Part shown: positions 1-10,102 of the stretch, in pieces
How positions within the stretch are numbered: the stretch's first letter is position 1
Layout: every line of letters begins with the position of its first letter
Assembly: GCA_038093515.1 (NCBI GenBank)
Contig: JBBPSI010000183.1
Span: forward strand, 1 to 49,800
Direction: 5' to 3'
Length of the DNA stretch: 49,800 nt
From: Butyriboletus loyo
Taxonomy: Eukaryota; Basidiomycota; Agaricomycetes; Boletales; Boletaceae
Made by a program: the position numbers and the translations under genes
The notes under the pieces: generated by a model
What the model was told of the DNA's origin: nothing
Seen by the model: only the letters and a program-made list of their open reading frames with translations
Databases searched by the model: none

Positions 1-346
1 GGAAACCCTCCCAGGGCAACCGGTTTTACGTCCTGACCCAGTCAATGTCACGGACGAAGGATACGTGGAATTCGAAGTGGATTACATCGTCACTTCCCGG
101 ATGAAGCGAAAGCAATTGGAGTATCTAGTGCACTGGAGAGGATACGACGAAACGGACCGCACATGGGAGCCCGTATCAAATCTGGGTAATTCACAAGACG
201 TCATTCGTGATTACCACCAAGCCCACCCGTCCGCCCCGCGTCCTCTTCGAGGCCTATCTCTGTTGGAATTCTCATCCTTATTTAAGGAATTTGGTCCGGA
301 ACACGGAACCTCTTATTCAGGAACTCGTCTGGAATACGAGTCCTAG
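1..346 (+). CDS. Ty3-type pol, C-terminal end with chromodomain (partial)
   Basis: This is the tail of a chromovirus polyprotein. The frame is open from the first base of the window to a TAG at 344-346, so the start lies outside. The visible part ends in a chromodomain: VDYIVTSR, LEYLVHWRGY and TWEPVSNL are the usual beta strands and aromatic positions (W, Y, W), followed by a helix around IRDYH. In chromoviruses this domain follows integrase and guides integration. The stop is followed at once by a G-rich polypurine tract (346-357) and then the 3' LTR, as expected at the end of a Ty3 element. No in-frame stop is visible, so this copy may be fairly young. Family assignment is firm; activity is unknown. 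Confidence 0.9.
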   Translation, partial: ETLPGQPVLRPDPVNVTDEGYVEFEVDYIVTSRMKRKQLEYLVHWRGYDETDRTWEPVSNLGNSQDVIRDYHQAHPSAPRPLRGLSLLEFSSLFKEFGPEHGTSYSGTRLEYES

Positions 347-357
347 GGGGGGGGAAG
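346..357 (+). promoter_or_regulatory. Polypurine tract of family-A element
   Basis: A purine-only run of G residues ending in GAAG lies directly against the TGTTATAATC start of the LTR. This is the normal site of plus-strand DNA priming in LTR retrotransposons. Confidence 0.7.
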
Positions 358-877
358 TGTTATAATCATAACATTTTATTCGTACACTTCGTACACTTTC
401 AATTCGGACTTAGTCGTTTTCAACTTCAAAGGTCACGTGACATAGCGCACGTGATCGTGGGAACTTACATGTGATCCATTGCTGACTAAGCATATGATGT
501 CATGGCCTAGACCAGGCCTAGACTCTATGACGTCACGACACATGTATTTAATCTCCGTTTACTTCTCTTCTTTTTGATCCCCGCGCCTCGTGTGGTTAAT
601 CACCGTTGCGCTTCTCTTCTTTAGTCTATCCATGTATAGTAATTCCTCACACGCACAGCATGGTCTGTGCGCGTCCTTGTACAATATAAAAGGGCTCGTG
701 GTTAGACTAGGATTCCCTAGTTTTAACCACTTGTCTATTCGCTGGCAACAGTTGAGGATTAAGTTGAAGCTCCTTGATTACATCTTGCCAGGTCTTTGTG
801 TAGACCTGCAACTGTCGTTGGACCGCTTGTGAAAGGGTACTACGTGCTAGCATTCGACTGCGCGTTGCCTCGCAACA
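358..877 (+). mobile_element. 3' LTR, family A (520 bp)
   Basis: The LTR begins TGTTATAATC and ends CGCAACA (TG...CA). It aligns over most of its length with two other copies in the window, at 44791-45286 (+) and 42118-42612 (-). Shared blocks include a CACGTGAC palindrome region near 433-440, paired TGACGTCA-like motifs, a TGGTCTGTGC box (661-670), a TATA box (TATAAAA at 685) and a conserved stretch downstream of TATA (CTAGGATTCCCTAG). It is the 3' LTR of the chromodomain element to its left. It interrupts the zinc-knuckle ORF that resumes at 878. The 5' target duplication is outside the window; the 3' flank is CGCCT. Confidence 0.85.
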
Positions 878-1761
878 CGCCTGTTCTGCGCCCCATCCTT
901 GTCGCCCTCGCTCCTAGGGAGCGAGAATTTTATTTTCAGTCCAACGACCGCATCGGGTTTCTGCGCCCCACCGCTCGCGGCCCCAATCCCCCTCCTCGTC
1001 CTGCCGCGGAAGGATCTCCTCCGCCACTACCTATTCCAGCGCCATCCGCTAGAGATTCACCTGCGACCACCCTGGTAGCGGATTCATCCAGAGAGACCAC
1101 TGGAGAGTCACTCGAGTCCTTTCGGACCGACGTCGACGAGCCCCAGGTCGCTCGTCGACACTCCCCCCTACCGCCTAGGACTGTGCGTCGCCAACCTCGC
1201 CAGACGCTTCTCCAGGCTGGATCTGTCCCGGGATCGGTCACCCTCACCGCCGCAGGAAGAAGAATCGCCAACAGGGCCTTTCGCTCCGTCACCCCCCAAC
1301 CGTCCACTCGTCGTGGCACCCCCGCCATCCAACTCATTCCTCGCGTCACCTCCCCCGCCGCCACCACCGCCGCCGCAGCTGGTGGCTCTAACTCCTCTTC
1401 GTACGGACCCCCGCCCCCCTACCTCCCCGGTCGGGGTACTCGTGATTCGCCTATCGTCGTCGACGACAGATCCCCTGATCCCAGCCCGGGCACTTCTCGA
1501 CCTCGCCTCGTCCGCCCGCAGCTCTGCTTCGAGTGCGGGACCGTCGGCCACTTCCGAAGGGAGTGCCCTAACTACACGTGCCCCTTCTGCCACCGAATCG
1601 CCCCTGGTCATATTCAGGAGTTTTGCCCTGAACGTGTATGCGGCCTCTGCGGAGCCATTGGCCACATCGTCGCAAATTGTGCCTTTCGGGACGACGTCTG
1701 GGCGGACATCAATCCCGACGACGCTTACGACTACGATGTCAACGAGGGGGAGTCTCAGTGA
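878..1761 (+). pseudogene. Zinc-knuckle ORF of a family-C element (5' part displaced)
   Basis: This is a nucleic-acid-binding, nucleocapsid-like protein. The frame is open through the preceding LTR, but real coding sequence starts at 878, so the family-A element has split this gene. A Pro/Ser/Arg-rich disordered middle is followed by three Cys knuckles: CFECGTVGHFRREC (C-x2-C-x4-H-x4-C), CPFCHRIAPGHIQEFC (x6 instead of x4) and CGLCGAIGHIVANC. An acidic tail (DDAYDYDVNEGES) follows. The TGA stop lies about 50 bp before the polypurine tract and 3' LTR at 1813, so the ORF occupies the position after pol where an env-like third ORF would sit, not the usual gag position. A related knuckle pair lies in the same position in element D (43400-43600, minus). 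Confidence 0.75.
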
Positions 1762-1797
1762 GGGGACCATTCAAGTTGTGGAGTCGGAGTCTCCACC

Positions 1798-1812
1798 ATG
1801 GGAAGGGGGTAA
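1798..1812 (+). promoter_or_regulatory. Polypurine tract of family-C element
   Basis: ATGGGAAGGGGGTAA is a near-pure purine stretch ending two bases before the TGTTACGG start of the LTR. It marks the plus-strand primer of the element that owned the zinc-knuckle ORF. Confidence 0.65.
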
Positions 1813-2241
1813 TGTTACGGTAGTACTCTACTTTTTCTCTCCACTACCGTTAGGACTCTTACATTCGCCTAGCCTTTTGCTAGTTCCAGTTGAACGGTAA
1901 CAACCGTTCGTAGCTTAGTCACCACTTCCCGCGCACGGACGCACTTTCTTTCATACTCCAGAACGTTCTAGAGTATCTTTTCCTCGTTTGTACTTTTGCT
2001 CTCGCGACCCGATTAGGGAGCATGGTCTGTGCGCAGACCTCAGTAGTATAAAGCCACTGTCTTTACACCCTGTAACGGTATCTAGTTCTACGCAGCCTAC
2101 TGCTAGCAATTAGTATCATTCCAGACTCTTAGTGTGCGCACTAAGACATAGTCTGAGACTCACTCCGAATCGTCTTCACGAGTCTCGAGGCCACTCCAGA
2201 GTGCCTCCTCGCTGTTCTAGTTGTTAGCGCCCAGCGTAACA
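1813..2241 (+). mobile_element. 3' LTR, family C (429 bp)
   Basis: The LTR runs from TGTTACGGTAGTAC to CAGCGTAACA and matches the 5' LTR at 45502-45925 almost throughout, with scattered differences, so the two are from different insertions of one family. It has the TGGTCTGTGC box (2023-2032), TATAAA (2047-2052) and, about 30 bp downstream, ATCTAGTTCT (2080-2089), the predicted transcript start that is complementary to the primer site in the right-hand copy. The right flank is AGTGT. Confidence 0.85.
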
Positions 2242-2300
2242 AGTGTGATAGGGGGTGGAGGTGGAATAGCTGGTGGTGGCACTGGTGGCAGTGGCAGCAT

Positions 2301-2616
2301 TGTAGTCATAATATGTATGTGATGTACAATTTAATAGATTGATTGAGTGGCAGTAAGGCTAAAGCTTGGGACTCATAACCTGTGGAAATGAAGTGAAGTG
2401 TTCACTGAGTGACCACACACACACAAAAAGGATGTGAGAGATCAGGAGCAGGATAATTGTTCTATCCCCTATGATATGACTTTTCTAATATACAAGTTTT
2501 ACTGAATTATATTTCTAAGCTTATTGAGTCAATAGTAAGCTTTATTGATTATCTTATCAGTGGTATATATTCGGCTGAATGTAGCTTGTATTTGTTTGGT
2601 CCACATGGCTCCAACA
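2301..2616 (+). repeat. LTR-like repeat E, copy 1
   Basis: About 315 bp running from TGTAGTCATAATATG to GGCTCCAACA are matched in inverse orientation by 41407-41713, with shared phrases such as GATTGATTGAGTGGCAG, GGATGTGAGAGATCAGGAGCAGG and TATTGAGTCAATAGTAA. TG...CA ends and two copies suggest a solo or truncated LTR. No target duplication is seen (AGCAT on the left, GGTAC on the right). The 59 bp between the family-C LTR and this repeat read as Gly-rich coding sequence. Confidence 0.6.
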
Positions 2617-5600
2617 GGTACAACACCCCATGAATGTGCATCGTGGACTGGGTTTGCGACGACTGGAGGGTGCACTTGATGGCGAGTTGATTCTCGCTGA
2701 CCACAACATGGAAATGTTAGACTATTTATTCTAGTGACTTCGGGCTGTTGACTCGCTGGGCGACATAAACAAGCCATCAGACATCGTGATTTCCATCCTG
2801 TGTGTTCTAGGGAATTTGGAAACCCAGTAAGCGAGTGCGGCTCGCCGCAGTTACGAGCATGCGCGTGAACATCATAGTCTGCAAACACACGTGTGTCTGG
2901 GAACTGCCAATGGCGAGGGCAAGAGTGCTTGCTTGTGGGTGATGGTGAGACGCCCACCGACTTGCACTCGCATCGCAGCCTTGTTCACCTCCCAACTCAC
3001 TCCTACTCGGCTTCCAACTAACCCGTTCAAGGCTTGTGGACGAGCGCACGGGCATACACAGATAGTCTCTGCTCTGTCGGTGTGCATACATGCGCTCGTT
3101 CACTTGCGCTTTACCTGCCTGTACCCTACCTGTTCACCCCACTCTCACGCTCGCTCGCCTCTCAACTCGCCTGTTTACACGCCCCACTGACTCGCTCGTG
3201 CCCCACAACTCGCTCACCCCCAACCCACGCACTCCCGTGTGCTTGTGCTCACCTCACAACCACTCACGTCCCGATTCCCCATCCCATCGCTCCCAACCCA
3301 CATGCGCTCGCACTCACCTCCCAGCCACTCACATCCCCACCCCGTCGTCTCCTATGCACTCGCGCGTGCCCGCGCTCACCTCCCAACCCCGTTCAAACCC
3401 ATCCGCGTCTTCACCCCGCTCACCCCCCGGGTCGCCGTCGTCGAACGGGACAGACGTGACTGCCATCTCGGGCCGAAATGCCCCGTCGCGGATATCCCAG
3501 ATACATCTGCAGATGCACCATCCTGGGATGTCACTGGGCGACGAATCATTTATACTCCCGCCGGAGGTATGGAAACCGCTTGCGCAGAATGCCCATGAAG
3601 GTTTGCAGGTGTTTACGCTTGGGCATCTGTTGCCCCAGAGTAACGTCGAGGATGGGAATGGGCATTGGACATTCCCAGGTGAGGAGGGTGCAGCTGGATC
3701 CAGTTCTGAGTTGACCGCGGGCGGATGGCTTTCTTAACTGAGTTCTACGGCTTCCTCAAACCGCCACCAAGTCGCTCGAATCGCCCCAGCAGTGCGAGTG
3801 CAAGCGAGTTTAACATCGCAGATTTCGTGGGTAGTAATCTGGAGTATGGATGTTAGTCTTCTTCAAGATCTGGAATTGACGCAGAGAAATTGGCAGGGTG
3901 AAAAATAGATGTGCATCCAGCTGTGACCTCATTAGGGGTGCATTCCTGGAGTAGCACTGGTATTTTTTTCAGTGCAGATACTATGCTGGACTTGAGCAAT
4001 CAACTTATTTCTGCATAGGACTCATCACTCCACTTAAGAAAGCGGGCAACGGTCGTGCAAGCTGGATGCAACAATGTAGGAGGTCGATCTGGGTGGCCAA
4101 CGGGACGTAGATCTGGTGTGTCCCGATATCATGCAATTGGGACATCAGAATCCGGTGAAGTGATGCCGCCCCTGCTCTAAATAAGTTGTGCGGTGGCCAA
4201 GTTGGACAATTCGACAGTATGTCATCTGCATTGTCCTTCTGGTCGATGCGGCGTGGTGTGGGTTTAAACGGAGAAGGAAGAAGACGGAACGGGCAGTTCC
4301 AGCGCATCGGAACGGATTTGTATACTGACGAATGGGGCTGAAGGGAATGAAAACCTATCTCTTATCCTAGAGAAGACTCGGAGCTGCCATTAGTTCCGGA
4401 GCACTGCCAATGAGTCCTTACTGAGGACGCTAAATTTACCAACTTGAGTTATATGTAAGGCTGTGTGAATCCCGGCGACAGCCCACCATGCGAGCCTCTC
4501 GAGCACACTGAGGCAGAGGAGGTTATCATTCCCTCAGTGCCATTGGCCTTTCCGAAGGTTTTTCAACGCACTTTGACTCGGCGGCAGAAGGGGTTACTGA
4601 GAGAAACACGATCGGCGATTGACCACTGGAGAGTCACTGGTTACTAGTAGCACCGTGGATTCTTGAACAACTCCTTGGTTTGTCAGAGCACCACATTTGG
4701 CCCCTTCTAAATTTTACCAAACTGGCATTGCTATGTCAGTGCCAGAATCCATATGAACAGACCTCTCAGCATCTGTATCATTGTCCGGAATCTGCATCCC
4801 TCCATGTAGTAGGGATTACGCGTCAAATGATGGTGCATCTCCGAATTGCATTCAATTAGATCCACTGCGGGCTACTGTGGCGCATCACAACATCAAGTTC
4901 GGATCATCCTATCCTATGCATCCTACACCGAGTAAGCACCATGTGGTCACTTCCGTTGCTAGGTCCGTTCGTATGACATGCAAATAATATAGGCCGTTCA
5001 AAATCGTTTCTTACTTTGATCATCTCTCTCTGATTGTCGCCAGCACCGTACACCCCACAAATGCTTCGCCCTTCAAGGGTGGTGTGCGACTCCTTGGAAT
5101 GCATCGCGGTGTTCCAGGTACAGTCCGCCGGGTCTCTTTGCAGGTGCATCACGCATGAAATGTGGCAATTGGTTCGATTCAAGATGTTGCAGCATGACAC
5201 TGTATATCCCCGGGTTCGAGTCAGCCATGTGTTTGTATTTTGGGTAATTTGAGCTTCGTGGAAAAGCGTGCACATGTATGAACTCAACTCACCGGGCAGG
5301 TCAATTTACATCATCGGGAAGGACGAAAGGCTTCATCTTTATTTTTACTAACAATCATTACATGTCGGTCAAAGAGAGCCAGCCCAACTCAGGAGTGCCG
5401 ATTCTTTCTGCCACTTTGACTGACGGGTCTACCGTTTCTAGGCCGGCGTGTTCAAAATATTGTACCGCGTTCTTCTTTCCTGGGATGCCGCTACCTCGGG
5501 TGTGCTTGTTCGCTTCTTGCGGTGCGTTCCAAGATCATGAGGTTCTTGACAGATGAGACTCGTGCGGGCGATAGGCACAGAAATGCAATCACATTCCTTC

Positions 5601-5724
5601 AATATACTTTTCTCCTCACGTGGGCCTGCTGATGTTCTGGCCAGAGACGTCAGAATATAAAGCGCCAAGGTTTTCAAAATGAAACCCCGTCATCGCGCAC
5701 ATCTACGTGTCCGTACGTTCGTCC
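2617..5724. other. 3.1-kb interval without a convincing gene
   Basis: From about 3100 to 3450 the plus strand is a degenerate, C-rich run of CTCACCTCCCAACC-like units, and long ORFs there are compositional. At 3440-3737 a plus frame reads more like protein (LPPEVWKPLAQNAHEG, LGHLLPQSNVEDGNGHW), and a short ORF at 3725-3856 in another frame reads FLTEFYGFLKPPPS. These may be remnants of one decayed gene. From about 3860 to 5724 I see only short, unsupported ORFs and the promoter region of the next gene. Confidence 0.5.
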
Positions 5725-8700
5725 ATGTGGTATCGCTTCCCACTGCTCTTTCTTGGCATCGTCCTGTCTACTTCTCAATTTGTCTCCGGTCTTGGTTTGT
5801 CTTGTTCTGCCCCTCTAGGTAGCGGCACTGCGGCACCCGGGGACCCATACTGGCTCGAATCAATCCAGCATCAGGGGACGTCTCCCTTCAATCCAAACCC
5901 GAGCTCTTACCAGGTCTTCCGCAATGTCAAAGACTTTGGAGCCAAGGGTGATGGGGTCACTGATGATACAGCTGCAATCAAGTGAGCTCATTCTGCATAT
6001 CCTTGTTTTGCTCTCATTGAAGTTCGCAGAGCCGCAATGTCATCGGGGGGTCGCTGCGGCGCAAAATGTGCGTCTTCGACGTATGTGGTTCCTCTGCACG
6101 TGAATTCTGTGACCAAACATGTTGCCTATAGCATCTCACCGGCAATCGTATATTTCCCTCGAGGGTGAGTATTATGCATTCAGCCATCCTACTTAATCAT
6201 CCTACGCATCACTCACTGAACCATTAGCACATACCTTGTTTCGTCGGCTATCGACACCTACTACTATACGCAAATCATTGGAGACGCAAAGAACCCACCG
6301 ACTCTTTTAGCAAGCCCCAATTTCAATGGATTAGCAGTAATTGGTCGGTCTTTTCAAATCCAGTGATCAGCGCAGATTGAACCCTTGATTAGATGCAGAC
6401 CCTTATATTCCTAATGGCTGGGGTGCTCAGTGGTTCGTCAATCAAGACAACCTGTATGGATCTCTCCTTGACCTGTCTGTATTCTCCTAACACTGACCTT
6501 GTTGCAGCTTCCGCTCTGTCCGCAACTTGATCATTGACTTACGGCGGGTGCCATCTCAGAGCTCAGCGATCGGTTTGCACTGGCAAGTAGCTCAGGCGAC
6601 TTCGTTGTTCAATGTCGTAGTTGATATGTCCACTGCTTCTGGAACGAAGCATCAAGGTAAGAAATGGACTGTCCCTTGTTAGTATGAAGTTGATGTGTGT
6701 AATAGGCGTATTCATGGAGAACGGAAGGTACGCTTTCACTCGTGGTGTATTGGTTTGGAGATAGTGATCTGTCTCCATCCTTCAAGTGGTGGTTTCATGG
6801 GAGGTGAGTGAGCATACTGCTATTCGAGCTGGCTGTTTACATATCGTCAGACGTTGTCTTCAACGGAGGTAAGTAACGACCCTAACAAAGAGGGATCCAT
6901 CAAGCGAGCTTTCATCCAGGAAATATTGGAATCGAGGTCGGGAACCAACAGTTCACAGTCCGTAACCTCACAGTCAACAATGCGGTTACTGGTGAGTGGA
7001 GTCGCAATTGGGGCCAAATCGACGTTTACCAAGCATTGTTCAGCTGTATCGGGTCTCTGGAATTGGGGTCAGTCATTATACTACGACTCGAAGGATACTT
7101 TACCCAACGTTTCTCGCAGGTTTTACGTTCCAAGGAGTCACGATCAACAATTGCCAGGTAGCTTGATTCGCTTCCAGTCCGTTGAAACATTTACTTGACA
7201 AACCCCTACAGATTGGCTTTGCGTTGACGGTAGGAGGGAATACCATAGCGAGACAGGTTAAAGTGCTCTCGAGAGTCGTTAGACCACTTTTGCTCACTAA
7301 ATATCTTCAGGGTACAGGCTCTGAAGTCATCGTGGATGCTGTAGTCAGCAATACATCTGTCTTCGTGCAGTCATCGAAATCAAGCAACGGAACGCTGCCA
7401 TACTCTCTGGTACTCAACAATATCCAGCTGACCGATGTTCCAACTGCAGTTGGTGTCGCTGGCGGAGGCACCGTCCTTAGGGGTGGCAATACTACAATTG
7501 CCTCTTGGGCGCAGGGTAACGTGTACTCCGGAACCGGAGGTCAGAAGACTTGGACACAGGGTAATATTGTGTCGGCCAGCATGTCCTCGAGTCTCCTCAA
7601 CGGCGAGGGGAAAATCTTTGGAAAAGGCCACCCCCAATATGCCAGCTACGCCACGAGCCAGATCATCAGCCTCAAAAGTCAAGGTGCAAAGGGTGACGGC
7701 AAGACCGATGATACTAGGGCTATCCAAAAGGTTTTTGACCAGGTACGGTTTATTTCCCTCAGGCGAACTGGACTTGTTCTCTCAAACAGGCTATCACATA
7801 GTATGCCGGCTGCAAGATCATCTTCTTTGATGCAGGTGTATACTATGTCACGCACACGATCACCATTCCTGCAGGATCACGTATCGTTGGGGAAGCCTGG
7901 TCCGTCATTTTGGCAGGTGGAAGAGACTTTCAATCACAGAGACACCCGCGTCCTGTCATCCGAGCCGGTACCGTTGGTTCCGAGGGCACCATGGAGATCA
8001 GCGATTTGCTCCTCACCACAGCCGGCCCTGGTGAATGATACCATTGGCTGAATGTTCCCGCAATCACAACTCACCCTATCATTCTATAGCTCCTGGGGCG
8101 ATCTTGATTGAATGGAACGTCCACGAACCCGCTGGTCAACACGGCGCGGCAGGTCTCTGGGATACTCACATCCGGTAGGTGTTTCCCATCAAGCCAACGA
8201 ATGTTGCTTATTACAAAACTCTTTAGGCTAGGGGGAGGTCCGTAGTACTACCATTCCCCCATGTAAGGCATAGGCTAATGCAGTTCTGTGTCTAGCTGTT
8301 GGGACCAACTTGCAATACGCTGAATGCCCATCAGGTTCTGTGCATTCTGCCTGTCAGGCTGCGTTCCTAGGCATCCACCTTACCCGACATTCAAGCGCAT
8401 ACTTTGAGGTTCGTAGTGTTGATAGGTTCGGCTCATAACATCCTTTCAATGATTGAACAGGGAACGTGGGTATGGACTGCAGACCATGACCTAGACGCGT
8501 CTGGTCAAACATCGGTCTTCACTGGCCGTGGTATCCTCTCGGAATCTGCTGGCCCTGTTTGGCTCATTGGCACATGTAAGTGCAGAAAATGTTTATCGTA
8601 CTTTGTGCTCATGGTCATCTCACTATAGCTTGTAAGTTTCTTGTTGAGTCATATCCGTTCATAAATTGACTAGATGATATCCTTTGCAAGCGGAACACGC

Positions 8701-9302
8701 CGCGCTCTACCAATACAACCTGGTGCATGCTCGCAATCATTACATCGGTTTTGTGCAGACAGAGACTGTGAGTGACATCGGATTGTTGTAGTGTCAGTGA
8801 GCTCATATTGTAATGTCCCATAGCCTTACTACCAACCTGTCCCCGAGGCGCCGGCGCCGTTCGGAACCCACCCTGCTTATCATGACCCCACGTTTCCCTG
8901 CAGTATGAATGCTGCGTGGGCATTGAATATCCAATCCTCATCAAACATCACCGTTTTCGGTGAGGGGTCCGATTCATCCTGATACTCGGCTCACCGTGAT
9001 TCGTACCGCATTAGGTGCCGGCTTTTACAGCTTTTTCCAGGTATGGCGCAGCTCATTTTGCGTGGCAAATTGGAACCCACATCGTTTTCGCATTTCAGAA
9101 CTTTAGTCAAACTTGCATCACTTCGTTGAATTGTCAACAACAGGTCTTTAACATCGACTGTGCATCGGCACCGACCGTGACCGTATATGGCCTGTCCACC
9201 GTTGGCACGGCCTACCAGATCAGTGTGGATCACAACGGGATTGTCAATGCGAGCAGCAACCTAGATGGGTTCCAAGAGACACTAACCACTTGGCATTATT
9301 GA
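5725..9302 (+). CDS. Glucan 1,3-beta-glucosidase, GH55 (exo-beta-1,3-glucanase)
   Basis: A secreted enzyme that releases glucose from beta-1,3-glucan, used in wall turnover or attack on other fungi. It has 776 residues, the usual GH55 length. The signal peptide is MWYRFPLLFLGIVLSTSQFVSG. Two pectate-lyase-like beta-helix halves each open with the family motif: VKDFGAKGDGVTDDTAAI near residue 72 and LKSQGAKGDGKTDDTRAIQ in exon 14. I find 23 exons: 5725-5981, 6030-6080, 6132-6164, 6228-6343, 6393-6453, 6508-6656, 6706-6727, 6787-6803, 6851-6868, 6920-6991, 7044-7067, 7120-7157, 7212-7256, 7311-7742, 7802-8030, 8090-8174, 8227-8237, 8296-8408, 8461-8575, 8691-8767, 8824-8959, 9015-9040, 9099-9302. 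All phases agree and there is no internal stop. Exon 17 is 11 nt. The intron before exon 20 is long (115 nt) and could be misjudged. The start is the first ATG giving a signal peptide. Confidence 0.93.
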
Positions 9303-10102
9303 ACACGACGAAGGATGACGGTGCTGGAGAATCGCGACGGACTGGGATGGAAACGGCGCTGTGCGTCTATTTCCGATATTCTTCCGACCTGGCATGTGGT
9401 GCACAAGGCCATTATTAGAGTGAATCTAAACTAGCTAAAGATGTGACTTTTTTTCCAATCTCCACGGGGCCACGTACATCCCTTTGATCCAACGTTGGTT
9501 AATTTGCTGAGGGAGTCAATATTTTTAACCACCGAGTCAAAGGTAAGCCCCCGCAGAGTTTGAAACCTTTGTTCCAGTCTGCTGAGTGATTGAACATGTT
9601 TCTCGTTCGCGGTCTCTATTACGGTATGTAGTGGCCTGACTCGGACTCCGAGGCTGCAACCGGATGACGTACCCGAGTCGGGTATGATGAACGTGTCATA
9701 TTCGGCAAAGAGGCTTAGTATGGAATCGTATTGAGAGAGGTTGTATCAGGCAGGCTTCTTCAGCGAGTGCGTTGCGTGACGTTGACTAAGTTGCCAATGA
9801 GTCACTTAGGCTATCATTGTCACGATTCCGGGCAAAACGTTGTTTGTACATGTTAGGATCGAAGGGTGTTGCCAAGCAAGGTCAAACGAACGACTGACTC
9901 TGACTGATTCAAGATGAGTTTTTGATTGAATTGATTGATCTCTGTTTATGACAAACATAAATAACACGTCCCGCAATTTCTCGAGGTGACAGTCATGTCC
10001 GCTTGAGCCACTGAGGTCCAAGTAGACTCTCGAACGCCTCGAGCAACGCGTAACTTCTCTGTCGCCTTCATCACTACCGTCACAGATATCATCGCGGCGG
10101 CA
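9303..10102. other. Intergenic, 0.8 kb
   Basis: This holds the 3' flank of the GH55 gene and the promoter of GCN2. The minus-strand ORF at 9806-10285 overlaps GCN2 exon 1 and has no family features, so I treat it as spurious. I see no repeat or RNA gene. Confidence 0.5.

Noticed and set aside
1168..1770. Long minus-strand ORFs (143 and 200 aa) opposite the zinc-knuckle ORF
   Set aside because: They arise from the GC-rich codons of the plus-strand ORF, have low-complexity Gly/Arg/Asp composition and lack any motif.
2296..2621. Target duplication around repeat E copy 1
   Set aside because: The flanks AGCAT and GGTAC do not match, and copy 2 also lacks a matching pair, so I cannot call either a clean solo LTR.
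3034..3598. Three overlapping plus-strand ORFs rich in Ser, Pro, His and Arg
   Set aside because: All three frames of the C-rich repeat are open at once, so the ORFs reflect composition and not selection for a protein.
5163..5225. Two B-box-like words (GGTTCGATTC and GGTTCGAGTC) suggesting tRNA genes
   Set aside because: Neither forms a T stem, and no A box or acceptor stem can be paired at the right distance.
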